64,000 bases of DNA from Pyramidobacter piscolens W5455 (GTDB taxonomy: Bacteria; Synergistota; Synergistia; Synergistales; Dethiosulfovibrionaceae): assembly GCF_000177335.1 (NCBI RefSeq), contig NZ_ADFP01000121.1:1-64000 (forward strand). The letters are read 5' to 3'. Positions 16,558 to 24,130 of this stretch are shown piece by piece (the first letter of the stretch is position 1; each line of letters begins with the position of its first letter). The position numbers and the translations under genes are program-made. Below the pieces are notes generated by a model, which saw nothing but the letters and a program-made list of their open reading frames with translations, had not been told where the DNA came from and searched no databases.

Positions 16558-16723
16558 GGCGAGCGTTAAGGCTGCTACTCGATTTCTGACGGAAGATGTC
16601 GCGCGATACGACGCCATTCCCGAAGACGAATTATTCCGCGATCTTGTCGTCGTCCTCGGACTGCTCAGCTGTTTGAATAACGCTTTGAGCGGGGATGCCG
16701 TTGCGCCCGCGGAGGGCGATTGA
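16445..16723 (+). CDS. hypothetical small protein overlapping the polymerase 3' end
   Basis: 92 residues; its first 113 bases overlap the DNA polymerase gene in another frame. The ATG has a good ribosome-binding site (AAGGAGAGG). The part after residue 30 looks like a real helical protein (EEIGLKLIRASVKAATRFL). The N-terminal part may be only frame overlap, so a later start is possible. Function unknown. Confidence 0.5.
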   Translation: MLDKSPPLRLEKPAYSLNSESLLRESSNLEEIGLKLIRASVKAATRFLTEDVARYDAIPEDELFRDLVVVLGLLSCLNNALSGDAVAPAEGD

Positions 16724-16724
16724 A

Positions 16725-17384
16725 ATGTTCGTCGTGCCAGTCGACAGCAGCAACCTCAGCGTACCTCGCTTGGCGAGGATTGCCCGCGTCTGCACGACGC
16801 CGTTAGAATGCCAGCCGGCGAGCGGCGCGGAAGAGGACGACGCGCGCCTTGTCCGCACACTGTATGAAAACGGCCATTGGAGCGTTTTCGAGCATGCCAC
16901 AATGACCTTTTACATTGACGGCATCAGCCGCGCCTGTTCCTTGCAGCTCGCCCGTCACAGACATATTTCGCGTACCGAAATGAGCCAACGGTATGTCACG
17001 TTCACTCGAGTAAAAGACGAGACAGACCGCATGTTCCTCAATCGCGTCTGCGTCTTGCCGGAAGCGTACGACAGCCCCAAAGAACAGGCGTTGTGCGAAA
17101 GGGCTTTGCTTCGCCCGCTCGAAGCGTACCGGGAAGCGCTCGAAAAATATGGGATGAAACCCGAAGACGCGCGCATGCTGCTTCCGGAAGCAGCCAAGAC
17201 GCGCATGTACGTTACGTTCAATTTGCGTACATTGTTGGAGCTTATGGAAAAACGCGGGACGAACAGATACGCGCAAAAAGAAATACGGGATTTGGTAAAC
17301 GCCATGTGGGCGCAGGTGCCTTTGGACGTGTGGCAGATACTTGACCCGCTTGTACGGGAAGGGAGCAAGAAAAATGACCAGTGA
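16725..17384 (+). CDS. thyX: FAD-dependent thymidylate synthase
   Basis: 219 residues. Makes dTMP from dUMP with methylene-tetrahydrofolate and NADPH. The ThyX signature is present as RHRHISRTEMSQRY (residues 77-90; family RHRxxSxNExSxRY, here Thr for Asn), with EHATMTFYIDGISRAC before it and LPEAAKTRMYVTFNLRTLLE after it, which holds the substrate-binding arginine. The frame is open upstream, but the ATG at 16725 gives the family N-terminus. Together with the dNMP kinase-like gene downstream it supplies nucleotides for phage DNA synthesis; T7 itself has no such gene. Confidence 0.95.
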   Translation: MFVVPVDSSNLSVPRLARIARVCTTPLECQPASGAEEDDARLVRTLYENGHWSVFEHATMTFYIDGISRACSLQLARHRHISRTEMSQRYVTFTRVKDETDRMFLNRVCVLPEAYDSPKEQALCERALLRPLEAYREALEKYGMKPEDARMLLPEAAKTRMYVTFNLRTLLELMEKRGTNRYAQKEIRDLVNAMWAQVPLDVWQILDPLVREGSKKNDQ

Positions 17385-17868
17385 AGAATACGTGAAGATG
17401 CAGAAAATGTGGCTCGAAGCTACCGGCGTCAAGAAGGGCAGCTGGGTAAGGGTGACACGAAATGCAGTAAGCGGTGAAAGCGGTTGGAACAATTTGTGGG
17501 ACGCGGAGATGACTAAGAGCGTAGGGAAGGTTCTGCGTGTAACGGGGGCATGCGTTAGTTCTCTTGGAATCGAACTAGCGGAGCCCAAGACTGTCTCTTT
17601 CAGATTCCCATTCTTCGTCCTCGACCTCGCAGAAGCGCCGAAGCCGGAGAAGTACCAATTCAAGCCGTTCGAGCAGGTGCTTGTGAGAAACAACGATAAT
17701 GAGGTATGGTGCGCCAACGTGTTTAGCAGATACGTCAGGGGCAGTAGTTATCCTTACGAGTGCGTAAATTGTGTGTGGGAGCAGTGCATCCCTTACGCCT
17801 GGCACGAGCATCTGCTCGGTACGACAAACGCGCCCGTGGACTTGACGAAGGATTATGACAAAGAGTAA
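17374..17868 (+). CDS. hypothetical protein
   Basis: 164 residues; ATG at 17374 overlaps the end of thyX by 11 bp and follows GGGAAGGGAGC. Contains a VKKGSWVRVTR beta-type segment and a second similar one (KPFEQVLVRNNDNEVW), so it may be two small SH3-like or PUA-like barrels; Trp- and Cys-rich near the end (CVNCVWEQC). No known family recognised. A 22-codon ORF with its own ATG lies at 17884-17952, just downstream. Confidence 0.65.
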   Translation: MTSEEYVKMQKMWLEATGVKKGSWVRVTRNAVSGESGWNNLWDAEMTKSVGKVLRVTGACVSSLGIELAEPKTVSFRFPFFVLDLAEAPKPEKYQFKPFEQVLVRNNDNEVWCANVFSRYVRGSSYPYECVNCVWEQCIPYAWHEHLLGTTNAPVDLTKDYDKE

Positions 17869-17951
17869 CGGTATGGACGCAAAATGAGAAACGTCGCGTA
17901 CATCTACGACAGATTCCTCAATAAGGCCAATAAGTCCGAACAGGAGGGATG

Positions 17952-18185
17952 ATGGTGTTTTCGTCACGTGATTTTGTTTGTGAAATAACCGCTGATTTAC
18001 TCGCAGAAATCGACAGACTCGTCGAGCGCTTGAACACATTAAAAAACGCATGCAGCGAAAAGCCCCGCAACGATTATGATTTTGTCAATGTGAGTTACGC
18101 CGCAGCTGCAAAGCGCGCTTCGATCGACGTTTGGCGGGCGCTCAGCGAATGGCGGCGCAAGATGCGGAACACTGCGCCGTTTTAG
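17952..18185 (+). CDS. hypothetical small helical protein
   Basis: About 77 residues; three candidate starts (17949, 17952, 17955) follow AGGAGGG. Coiled-coil-like start (CEITADLLAEIDRLVERLN). Similar small helical proteins recur in this block (20171, 20734, 20933, 47406, 48559), all opening with a helix and containing a second helix with a DVxD-type stretch. Function unknown. Confidence 0.55.
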   Translation: MVFSSRDFVCEITADLLAEIDRLVERLNTLKNACSEKPRNDYDFVNVSYAAAAKRASIDVWRALSEWRRKMRNTAPF

Positions 18186-18196
18186 GAGGCCGCGAA

Positions 18197-18433
18197 ATGG
18201 TATGCCACGACAGCGCCGCCCGTTTGGGCAAGATCGCCGACGACATCTCCGACGCTCTGGTCGGACTTGGTGTTTCCAAAAGCCAGTTTGCTTGGTACAT
18301 GCGCGTCCCATTCAGTACGGTCGCGCGCTGGTGCGGTTATGGGATTTCTCCACAGTCTCGTTATTTCAAGCGTGTCTGCAAAGAACTCGGGCTGGAACCG
18401 GAAGATTACGGATGGTATGAATATGGCGAATGA
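18197..18433 (+). CDS. small putative helix-turn-helix protein
   Basis: 78 residues from the ATG after TTAGGAGG. The segment LGVSKSQFAWYMRVPFSTVARW has the spacing of a helix-turn-helix. The C-terminal SRYFKRVCKELGLEPEDYGW would follow as a further helix. It may be a DNA-binding regulator; low certainty. Confidence 0.5.
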   Translation: MVCHDSAARLGKIADDISDALVGLGVSKSQFAWYMRVPFSTVARWCGYGISPQSRYFKRVCKELGLEPEDYGWYEYGE

Positions 18434-18782
18434 TTTGAAGTGGCTCCCGCAGTTCACCGACGAAGAGCTGGTGGTGCTGCATCGAAAGTGCTTCGGCGAC
18501 AACGTAGACAGCTTGGCTTCCCGAGACGACGAACATGGAGATTACACATTCTTCGAAGACGGCTGGGGAGGAGACGAAGAACCTGATCTTCTGTTGGAGA
18601 CGGCGTACTATTACAACGACTTCGATTGCCCCAGGCCTGTTGATTGGTCCGGCAGTGACGTCGGTCTTCACGCGCGCTTTGTCGAATACATGTACAAACG
18701 TTTCGGCGCGCCTTATATCGTTGACTTTGCGCGTTACATGACAAACGGCGCTGATGTTAGGGAGTATCTTGAGTATGCCTGA
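18417..18782 (+). CDS. hypothetical acidic protein
   Basis: 121 residues from ATG 18417, or 119 from ATG 18423; overlaps the previous gene by 17 bp. Strongly acidic (SLASRDDEHGDYTFFEDGWG), no transmembrane part. DNA-mimic type inhibitors are acidic, but nothing else supports such a role. Overlaps the exonuclease gene start. Confidence 0.55.
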   Translation: MNMANDLKWLPQFTDEELVVLHRKCFGDNVDSLASRDDEHGDYTFFEDGWGGDEEPDLLLETAYYYNDFDCPRPVDWSGSDVGLHARFVEYMYKRFGAPYIVDFARYMTNGADVREYLEYA

Positions 18783-19533
18783 TGGCAAGTTGACGCTTCT
18801 TATCGACGGCGACATTATTGCCTACAAAGTCGCTTGCGCTTGCGAACACGCTATCGAATGGTCGGAAGGCGTTTGGACCCTCCATTCCGATCTCAAGGAA
18901 GCTAAAGCGCTGTTTCAGGAGCAGTACGAACAGATACGGGACAAGATCACGGCCGACGACGCGGTCTTCGCGCTGAGTCCCAAGCGCAATTTCCGTTACC
19001 GTATCTGGCCGGAATACAAGGCTAATCGAAAAGACAAGCGCCGCCCCTTGGTGCTGGAACAGCTCAAAGCATGGATGACGGAAGAGTACGAAACCTTCCT
19101 GCGCCCCGGTCTTGAAGCCGACGACTCACTCGGCATTCTCGCCACGTCGCCGTACATTATTGAAGGCGAGAAAATCATCGTCAGCGCGGACAAAGACTTC
19201 AAGACAGTCCCGGCTAAATTCTGCGACATTCGCGATTGGGAAGTCCGCGAGACGACAGAAGCGCAGGCCGATTACAATCATATGTTCCAGACCCTCACGG
19301 GCGACGCCTGCGACGGGTATAAAGGCTGCCCGGATTGCGGGCCGGTAAAGGCCCGGAAAGTTCTGGACGGCCTTTCGTCGTATCGGGAGATGTGGCCCGC
19401 CGTCGTCGAGGCTTACGCCAAAAAAGGTCTGGGAGAAGAATACGCGCTCGTCATGGCGCGGCTCGCTCGTATCTGCCGCCGCGGGGATTATGACTTCAAA
19501 AGAAAGGAAGTTATTTTATGGACTCCAATGTAG
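18775..19533 (+). CDS. 5'-3' exonuclease (T7 gp6 family)
   Basis: 252 residues (T7: 300). It degrades host DNA and removes primers. FEN/PIN-like acidic motifs are visible: LIDGDIIAYK near the start, RIWPEYKANRKDKRRP (helical arch), GLEADDSLGILA and VSADKDFKTVP, then TGDACDGYKGCPDCGPVKAR, the helix-hairpin region. The ATG at 18775 (GGGAG ten bases upstream) is preferred over the one at 18754. Overlaps the next gene by 16 bp. Confidence 0.92.
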   Translation: MPDGKLTLLIDGDIIAYKVACACEHAIEWSEGVWTLHSDLKEAKALFQEQYEQIRDKITADDAVFALSPKRNFRYRIWPEYKANRKDKRRPLVLEQLKAWMTEEYETFLRPGLEADDSLGILATSPYIIEGEKIIVSADKDFKTVPAKFCDIRDWEVRETTEAQADYNHMFQTLTGDACDGYKGCPDCGPVKARKVLDGLSSYREMWPAVVEAYAKKGLGEEYALVMARLARICRRGDYDFKRKEVILWTPM

Positions 19534-20147
19534 GTACTGTGCCTTTTGTGAAAAAGACATCGCCGTTCATTGTCGCTATCGCCGGTAACGGGCACGACGC
19601 TGGCAAAACCACCGTCGGTGATTTTATCGCCGATGTTTTGACGCGCGTTTACAGCCTCGACTCAATCCGCCTGCCGCTCGCTGCGCCGCTGAAAGAGTTC
19701 TGTACCAACTTGTACGGTGTGCCATTCAACTGGGTAAACAAAGACGAGTACAACAAAGAGATCGGCACTGTCCCGCGCAGTGTACTTATCGACGTCGGGC
19801 AGGCCCTCACCAGCCATTACCCGGCCATTTTCGTCGAAGCCCTATGCCGGCGCGTTAAAAGAGACTTTGCCAACGAAAATTTTTACACTCCGTCCATTGT
19901 TATTGTCGACGACCTGCGCTTTCAGGTCGAATTGGAAACGCTGAAGAAGTCCTTTCCCAATGCTGTCCTTTCGTGCTTTGTTGAGCGTAAAAAAGCAAAG
20001 AACGAGTTTAAAAACACGAGCATGGACGCAGACTTAGTGCATGAGACATCAGTACGCTTCTCCAATAATTCTGACTTGGGCAGGCTGTACACGTGCGCGT
20101 GCGATATCGCTAAGGAAATAGCTGGATGCGTTGGGGCCGTACTATAA
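19518..20147 (+). CDS. deoxynucleoside monophosphate kinase-like protein
   Basis: 209 residues. The P-loop is AGNGHDAGKTTVGDF (about residues 22-36). VPRSVLIDVGQALTSHYPAIFVEAL and IVIVDDLRFQVELETLKK are the pattern of phage dNMP kinases (T4 gene 1 family), which phosphorylate dNMPs for phage DNA synthesis. It overlaps the exonuclease gene and completes a nucleotide supply pair with ThyX. Which nucleotides it uses cannot be seen. Confidence 0.75.
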   Translation: MDSNVGTVPFVKKTSPFIVAIAGNGHDAGKTTVGDFIADVLTRVYSLDSIRLPLAAPLKEFCTNLYGVPFNWVNKDEYNKEIGTVPRSVLIDVGQALTSHYPAIFVEALCRRVKRDFANENFYTPSIVIVDDLRFQVELETLKKSFPNAVLSCFVERKKAKNEFKNTSMDADLVHETSVRFSNNSDLGRLYTCACDIAKEIAGCVGAVL

Positions 20148-20170
20148 AGCGCCGATTTGGAGGGATTGTA

Positions 20171-20332
20171 TTGCTGTTACAGGACGAGTTTTATGACAAA
20201 CTTCTCAGTTTTCGCGCGGATATCGAAGAACTTTACATAAAGACCACCGAAGGAAAGTTGGCCTATGCGTTGCGTTGCCTGTTCGACGCTATGGACGACG
20301 TTTTGGATATTATCAAGAGGGTAAACGAATAA
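20171..20332 (+). CDS. hypothetical small helical protein
   Basis: 53 residues from TTG with GGAGG seven bases upstream; the ATG at 20126 lies inside the kinase gene. Pattern DEFYDKLLSFRADIEELYIK then ALRCLFDAMDDVLDIIKRVN, a two-helix bundle. Shares this layout with the proteins at 20734 and 20933. Confidence 0.55.
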   Translation: MLLQDEFYDKLLSFRADIEELYIKTTEGKLAYALRCLFDAMDDVLDIIKRVNE

Positions 20333-20377
20333 TGCAGCGCGATTTTGTCGGTACGTTTGTTGAAGGAGATGCCAAAA

Positions 20378-20737
20378 ATGCTTGACACAGAGGTTTTAGA
20401 ACTGCTGCCTACCAACAGGCTTGTTTCGCGTGTTGCTATTTATAGCGATCGTTTTTGGTGCGCTTACGAAAAAGTTATGGAAACACTGTCTAGATTCTGC
20501 AATGTTGCCGACGCGGCATTCGAACATAAGAAAAGCCTTATCAGCGAGATGGCACATTCCCCAAAAAAAGAGAAGGAGTGGTGTTCCGCTAAAAACGCAC
20601 TTGTCGAGAATCTCAAAAATATGGCCGCTTGTTCGGGAGCCTTATTGATCGCGTTCGGGAAAGATACTCCGGAGAATATGGCGGCTGTTTGCACGGCTTT
20701 TTTGTCAACGTGGGATCCCAACAGATACAAAAAATGA
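20378..20737 (+). CDS. hypothetical helical protein
   Basis: 119 residues, ATG 9 bases after GAAGGAG. Helical, with KKSLISEMAHSPKKEKEWCS in the middle. No family recognised. Overlaps the next gene by 4 bp. Confidence 0.6.
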   Translation: MLDTEVLELLPTNRLVSRVAIYSDRFWCAYEKVMETLSRFCNVADAAFEHKKSLISEMAHSPKKEKEWCSAKNALVENLKNMAACSGALLIAFGKDTPENMAAVCTAFLSTWDPNRYKK

Positions 20738-20946
20738 CGCATCCTTATATCTCTTTTTCGTACATGACGCGCGCCGAGAAGGAACGACTGTCGAAGTTGT
20801 TCCTCTCGGCGCGCGCTCAGCTGGAAGACATCTATTGCAGCCCTTACACGGATTCATCGTGTTTCGCCCTTATGATGCAGCGTCTTCTGAACAACGTGGA
20901 CGACGTTATCGATGCTTTTGAGGAGGCTGAAATTGCCGGTGAATAA
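20734..20946 (+). CDS. hypothetical small helical protein
   Basis: 70 residues; MTHPYISFSYMTRAEKERL start, then MMQRLLNNVDDVIDAFEEAE. Its last helix resembles that of the 20171 product (LFDAMDDVLDIIKR), so these may be duplicated small genes. Start by coupling to the previous stop. Confidence 0.5.
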   Translation: MTHPYISFSYMTRAEKERLSKLFLSARAQLEDIYCSPYTDSSCFALMMQRLLNNVDDVIDAFEEAEIAGE

Positions 20947-21148
20947 CCAGTACAGCGCCGCGTTTTTGGAGCGGCAGTATCGTCGTGTGAATTATGCGCT
21001 CTCGTTTATAGAGTCTGTGAGCGACTCTATGAACAACCACAACGGCCCGGTCGACGAATTGTTCAAGCAGGTCGACACCGTTTACTCCGAAGCTTTGTGC
21101 CTCTTGAATATGCTGGCGAAAGCGACAAACCGCGTTGTGCGTACATAG
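20933..21148 (+). CDS. hypothetical small helical protein
   Basis: 71 residues from TTG, six bases after GAGGAGG; GTG 20939 is an alternative. RQYRRVNYALSFIESVSDSM then VDELFKQVDTVYSEALCLL, again a two-helix layout. Last gene of the replication block; a hairpin region follows. Confidence 0.5.
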   Translation: MPVNNQYSAAFLERQYRRVNYALSFIESVSDSMNNHNGPVDELFKQVDTVYSEALCLLNMLAKATNRVVRT

Positions 21149-21155
21149 CCGTCTA

Positions 21156-21206
21156 TTCCGTTGTAAAAACAACGGATTACATAATTTCGTTGTTTTTACA
21201 ACGGAA
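21156..21206. promoter_or_regulatory. self-similar palindromic element before the virion block
   Basis: Perfect 19-bp inverted repeat (TTCCGTTGTAAAAACAACG and complement at 21188-21206) with a 13-nt spacer. Each arm is itself a small dyad (CGTTGT-AAAA-ACAACG). It lies in the only gap between replication and virion genes, 39 bp before the first virion gene. It could be a paired operator, a terminator or part of a phage promoter. Confidence 0.6.
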
Positions 21207-21244
21207 TGCATTAATGAGGTAATTATTTAAAGGAGGGCATAATC

Positions 21245-21463
21245 GTGTGTTTTTCTAAGCCAAAGGAAATTCAGCCAGCGCCCGCGCCTCCGGCGCCCGA
21301 ACCCGTGCCTGAAAGCGTCGCCCCGGCGAATACGGAAACGACGTCGACACGGGCACAGACAAAGATCAGGCGTAAAGGGCTGAGTTCGTACCGCACCGAT
21401 CTCAACGTTTCGGGAGTTTCAGGCGGCGCGTCTTCCGGCAGTGGTCTGAATGTCCCGAGATAA
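21245..21463 (+). CDS. T7 gp7.3-like virion/tail assembly protein
   Basis: 72 residues from GTG after AAAGGAGGG. Pro/Ala-rich start (PAPAPPAPEPVPESVAPA), then basic KIRRKGLSSYRTDLN and a Gly/Ser tail ending SGSGLNVPR. The layout and the ending resemble T7 gp7.3 (ARAGGKKSLSVARSSGGGIN), and the place directly before the portal gene is the same. In T7 the protein is part of the virion and is ejected at infection. Confidence 0.65.
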   Translation: MCFSKPKEIQPAPAPPAPEPVPESVAPANTETTSTRAQTKIRRKGLSSYRTDLNVSGVSGGASSGSGLNVPR

Positions 21464-23054
21464 AACGCTCGCCGCGCTCCGGCGAAGCGCGCGAACTACG
21501 TTCAAGGCGCGCTTCGAACTGCTCGCCGGTATCCGCGAAAGCTACTGCCAACGCGCCGAACAATGCTCGGCGCTGACGGACCCTTATTTATTCCCCAAAG
21601 ATGGCGTGACGGGCGAGAAGGTCGCGTCTCCATACCAGTCCGTAGGCGCGGAAGGCGTGACCAACCTCAGTTCGCGCATTCTCAATATCATCCTTCCGCC
21701 GAACCGCCCGCCCTTCCGCCTCCGCGTCGAGAAAAACCCGGCGCTGCCGGAAGAGAAACGAAATTGGCAACAGATCGAAGAAGGCTTGGCACAGCTTGAA
21801 AAAATGGTGTGCGACCACATCGAAACGCTCGAAGACCGCGTCGTGATCGCCGAAGCCATCCCTCACCTGCTGGTGACGGGGAACGTCCTGCTGCACGTCC
21901 GCAAAGACGGCATTCGTCTGCACAGTCTCAGGAATTACGTCGTCAGCCGCGACCCCCGCGGTAACGTCGCCGAGATCATCGTCCGGGAAAAAGTCGATCC
22001 GCGTTTCCTTGCGCTGCCGTTAGCAACGTCCACGACGGACGCGCCGGAAAACGACCGCCGCCCCGAGGACAAAGCCAGCTACAAGGAACTGTTCACGCAG
22101 ATCAAACGCACCGAAAACGGTTGGTCGCTGCAACAGGAAGTCGATGGTAAGTTTGTTAGCAAACACGGTCATTACAAGAAAGATGAATGTCCTTGGCTTC
22201 CGCTGCGCATGTATCGCGTTTCCGGCGAAAGCTACGGTCGCGGTTATGTCGAGAAGTATCTTGGCGACCACAAGTCCCTTGAAGCTTTGACCAAGGCCAT
22301 CGTCGAAGGCGCGGCAGCGTGTGCCAAGGTCGTTTTTCTTGTTTCTCCCAACGGCACGCTCAAGGCCAAACAGCTTGAAGAGGCGGGTAACCTTGCCATT
22401 CTCACCGGCAGCGCCGCGGAAGTTTCGACCGTACAGGTACAGAAAGCCAACGATTTCCAAATCGCCAAAGCCATGGCCGATAACCTTCAACAGCGCCTCA
22501 GCCGCGCGTATCTGTTGAACTCGGCCATTCAACGCAACGCAGAGCGCGTTACGGCAGAAGAGATCAGGTATATGGCGCAGGAACTCGAAACGGCGCTGGG
22601 CGGGCTGTACTCGATGCTTTCGATGGAGTTCCAGCATCCTTATGTGAAACTCCGCATGAAGTATATGAAGGAAGACGCTCTTCTTCCTGATCTTGATCAA
22701 CAGTATCAGGAAGGAAAAGTCGGCGTAAAGATCGTCACGGGCATCGACGCTTTGGGCCGGGGACAAGACGCCAGCCGCCTCACCGAATGGGCGGGGATCG
22801 TCTTCAAGACCATCGGGCCTCAGGTCGCCTTGCCCTACATCAACGCGTCGGCCTTTATGAAAGCCCTCGCCAACAGCATGGGTATCGACGGCGTGAGTCT
22901 GCTCAAGTCGCAGGAAGAGATCGAAGCCGAACAGGAACAGTCTCAGCAGAACCAGCTCCTTCAAAACGTCGCCCCCAACGCCGTCAACCAGATCGGCGCT
23001 TTGCTGGGCAAGCGCATGGACGCGGAGAATCAAGAACAGTCCCCAATCTCTTAA
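21450..23054 (+). CDS. portal (head-tail connector) protein, T7 gp8 family
   Basis: 534 residues against 536 in T7. The dodecamer forms the DNA gate of the head. RSARTTFKARFELLAGIRES, YQSVGAEGVTNLSSRILNII and PPNRPPFRLRV at the N-terminus are the family hallmark; SGESYGRGYVEKYLGDHKSL and NAERVTAEEIRYMAQELE follow in the core. The ATG overlaps the previous gene by 14 bp. Confidence 0.96.
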   Translation: MSRDKTLAALRRSARTTFKARFELLAGIRESYCQRAEQCSALTDPYLFPKDGVTGEKVASPYQSVGAEGVTNLSSRILNIILPPNRPPFRLRVEKNPALPEEKRNWQQIEEGLAQLEKMVCDHIETLEDRVVIAEAIPHLLVTGNVLLHVRKDGIRLHSLRNYVVSRDPRGNVAEIIVREKVDPRFLALPLATSTTDAPENDRRPEDKASYKELFTQIKRTENGWSLQQEVDGKFVSKHGHYKKDECPWLPLRMYRVSGESYGRGYVEKYLGDHKSLEALTKAIVEGAAACAKVVFLVSPNGTLKAKQLEEAGNLAILTGSAAEVSTVQVQKANDFQIAKAMADNLQQRLSRAYLLNSAIQRNAERVTAEEIRYMAQELETALGGLYSMLSMEFQHPYVKLRMKYMKEDALLPDLDQQYQEGKVGVKIVTGIDALGRGQDASRLTEWAGIVFKTIGPQVALPYINASAFMKALANSMGIDGVSLLKSQEEIEAEQEQSQQNQLLQNVAPNAVNQIGALLGKRMDAENQEQSPIS

Positions 23055-23134
23055 CAGTTCAACTGTTCATTGGTTGGGCCGTTCATTAGGGCTGCGTCGT
23101 TCGTGGAGGGGCAGCATGCACCCGAAACGGAACC

Positions 23135-23178
23135 GCAACACGACGCCCCACTTCCCTGCCTCTCCTTTAAGGAGGGGC
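23135..23178. repeat. GC-rich hairpin between portal and the next ORF
   Basis: Within 23055-23214, which has no gene, CCTCTCCT and AGGAGG with flanking CCC/GGG form a hairpin near 23147-23176. No T-run follows, so it is not a classic terminator. It may shape the ratio of portal to scaffold messages. Confidence 0.35.
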
Positions 23179-23214
23179 GGGGATTCTATTTTTATTCTAC
23201 GGAGGAAAGATCAG

Positions 23215-23367
23215 ATGGCGAACACGAAAAAAGCGGCAACGGTAGTGGCCGGCAACCCCGCCGAACTGGCGATCCAGCCTAACGTCCACGAGTACGAACG
23301 ACGCGAAGACGATATGGGCAACGGCATCAAGCGTGTTACGTATTACGTCAAGAAAGACGAAGAATAA
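23215..23367 (+). CDS. hypothetical small protein before the scaffold gene
   Basis: 50 residues from ATG after ACGGAGGAAAG. Sequence MANTKKAATVVAGNPAELAI then charged QPNVHEYERREDDMGNGIKR ending in YYVKKDEE. Stop overlaps the scaffold ATG (TAATG), so the two are coupled. Unknown role, probably head assembly. Confidence 0.65.
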   Translation: MANTKKAATVVAGNPAELAIQPNVHEYERREDDMGNGIKRVTYYVKKDEE

Positions 23368-24110
23368 TGGCGGAAGAGCAGATCGACGTTGCTGTCGAAG
23401 AGAACACGGGCGGTAACGCGTTCGGTTTCGACGACGGCGCGCAGGCCGAACAAAGCGAAGAGCAGTTCGAAGAAGGTCTCGGCGTCCCCGAGGACGAACC
23501 GGAAGAAGGTGCCGCGCAAGAAGAACAGAGCGAAGAAGAGCTTGTCGAGAAGCTGGCTGAAAATGCGGCTGAGGCGCAGTCTGTAGTCTCTTTCCTTGCG
23601 TCCAAAGGCATTGACTACGACAGCCTCGTTGCCGAGTACAGCCGTGACGGTAAACTCTCGGAGCAGACCTACAGGCAGTTCGATAAAGCGGGGCTGCCGC
23701 GCTCCATGGTCGACGCCTATTGTGCTGGCCAGCAGGCCCTGTACGAGTCCTGGGTAGATCACGTTAAGGGCATTGCAGGCGGCGAAGAGAACTATGCCGA
23801 GCTGATGAAATTCGCCAGCGCCACGCTGAGCGACAAGGAAAAAGAAGCCTACGACCTCGCCGTCAATTCCGGCGACATGGGAACGGCCCGCATGGCCGTC
23901 GAAGCGCTCTTGTACCGCTACAATCATGAGTATCCAGACGACGGCTACGATTATGAGGGGAACGACAGTGATTCTGCCGTCGCCGTCACGGGCTTCAAGA
24001 CCCTCGACGAAGCTGTCGCCGCGCAGGAAGACCCGCGCATGTACACTGACCCCGAATACGCCAAAGTGTTCAATATGCGTTTAATGAAAACGCCGTTTTT
24101 GAAGCAGTAA
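23367..24110 (+). CDS. capsid assembly scaffolding protein, T7 gp9-like
   Basis: 247 residues (T7: 307). Very acidic N-terminal half (EEQFEEGLGVPEDEPEEGAA), helical middle, and the C-terminal EDPRMYTDPEYAKVFNMRL that matches the capsid-binding end of T7 gp9 (DPRYKTDPAFRAKV). It guides capsid shell assembly and then leaves. Position between portal and capsid genes is the T7 order. Confidence 0.85.
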   Translation: MAEEQIDVAVEENTGGNAFGFDDGAQAEQSEEQFEEGLGVPEDEPEEGAAQEEQSEEELVEKLAENAAEAQSVVSFLASKGIDYDSLVAEYSRDGKLSEQTYRQFDKAGLPRSMVDAYCAGQQALYESWVDHVKGIAGGEENYAELMKFASATLSDKEKEAYDLAVNSGDMGTARMAVEALLYRYNHEYPDDGYDYEGNDSDSAVAVTGFKTLDEAVAAQEDPRMYTDPEYAKVFNMRLMKTPFLKQ

Positions 24111-24130
24111 AAATTTCCTAAAGGAGACTG

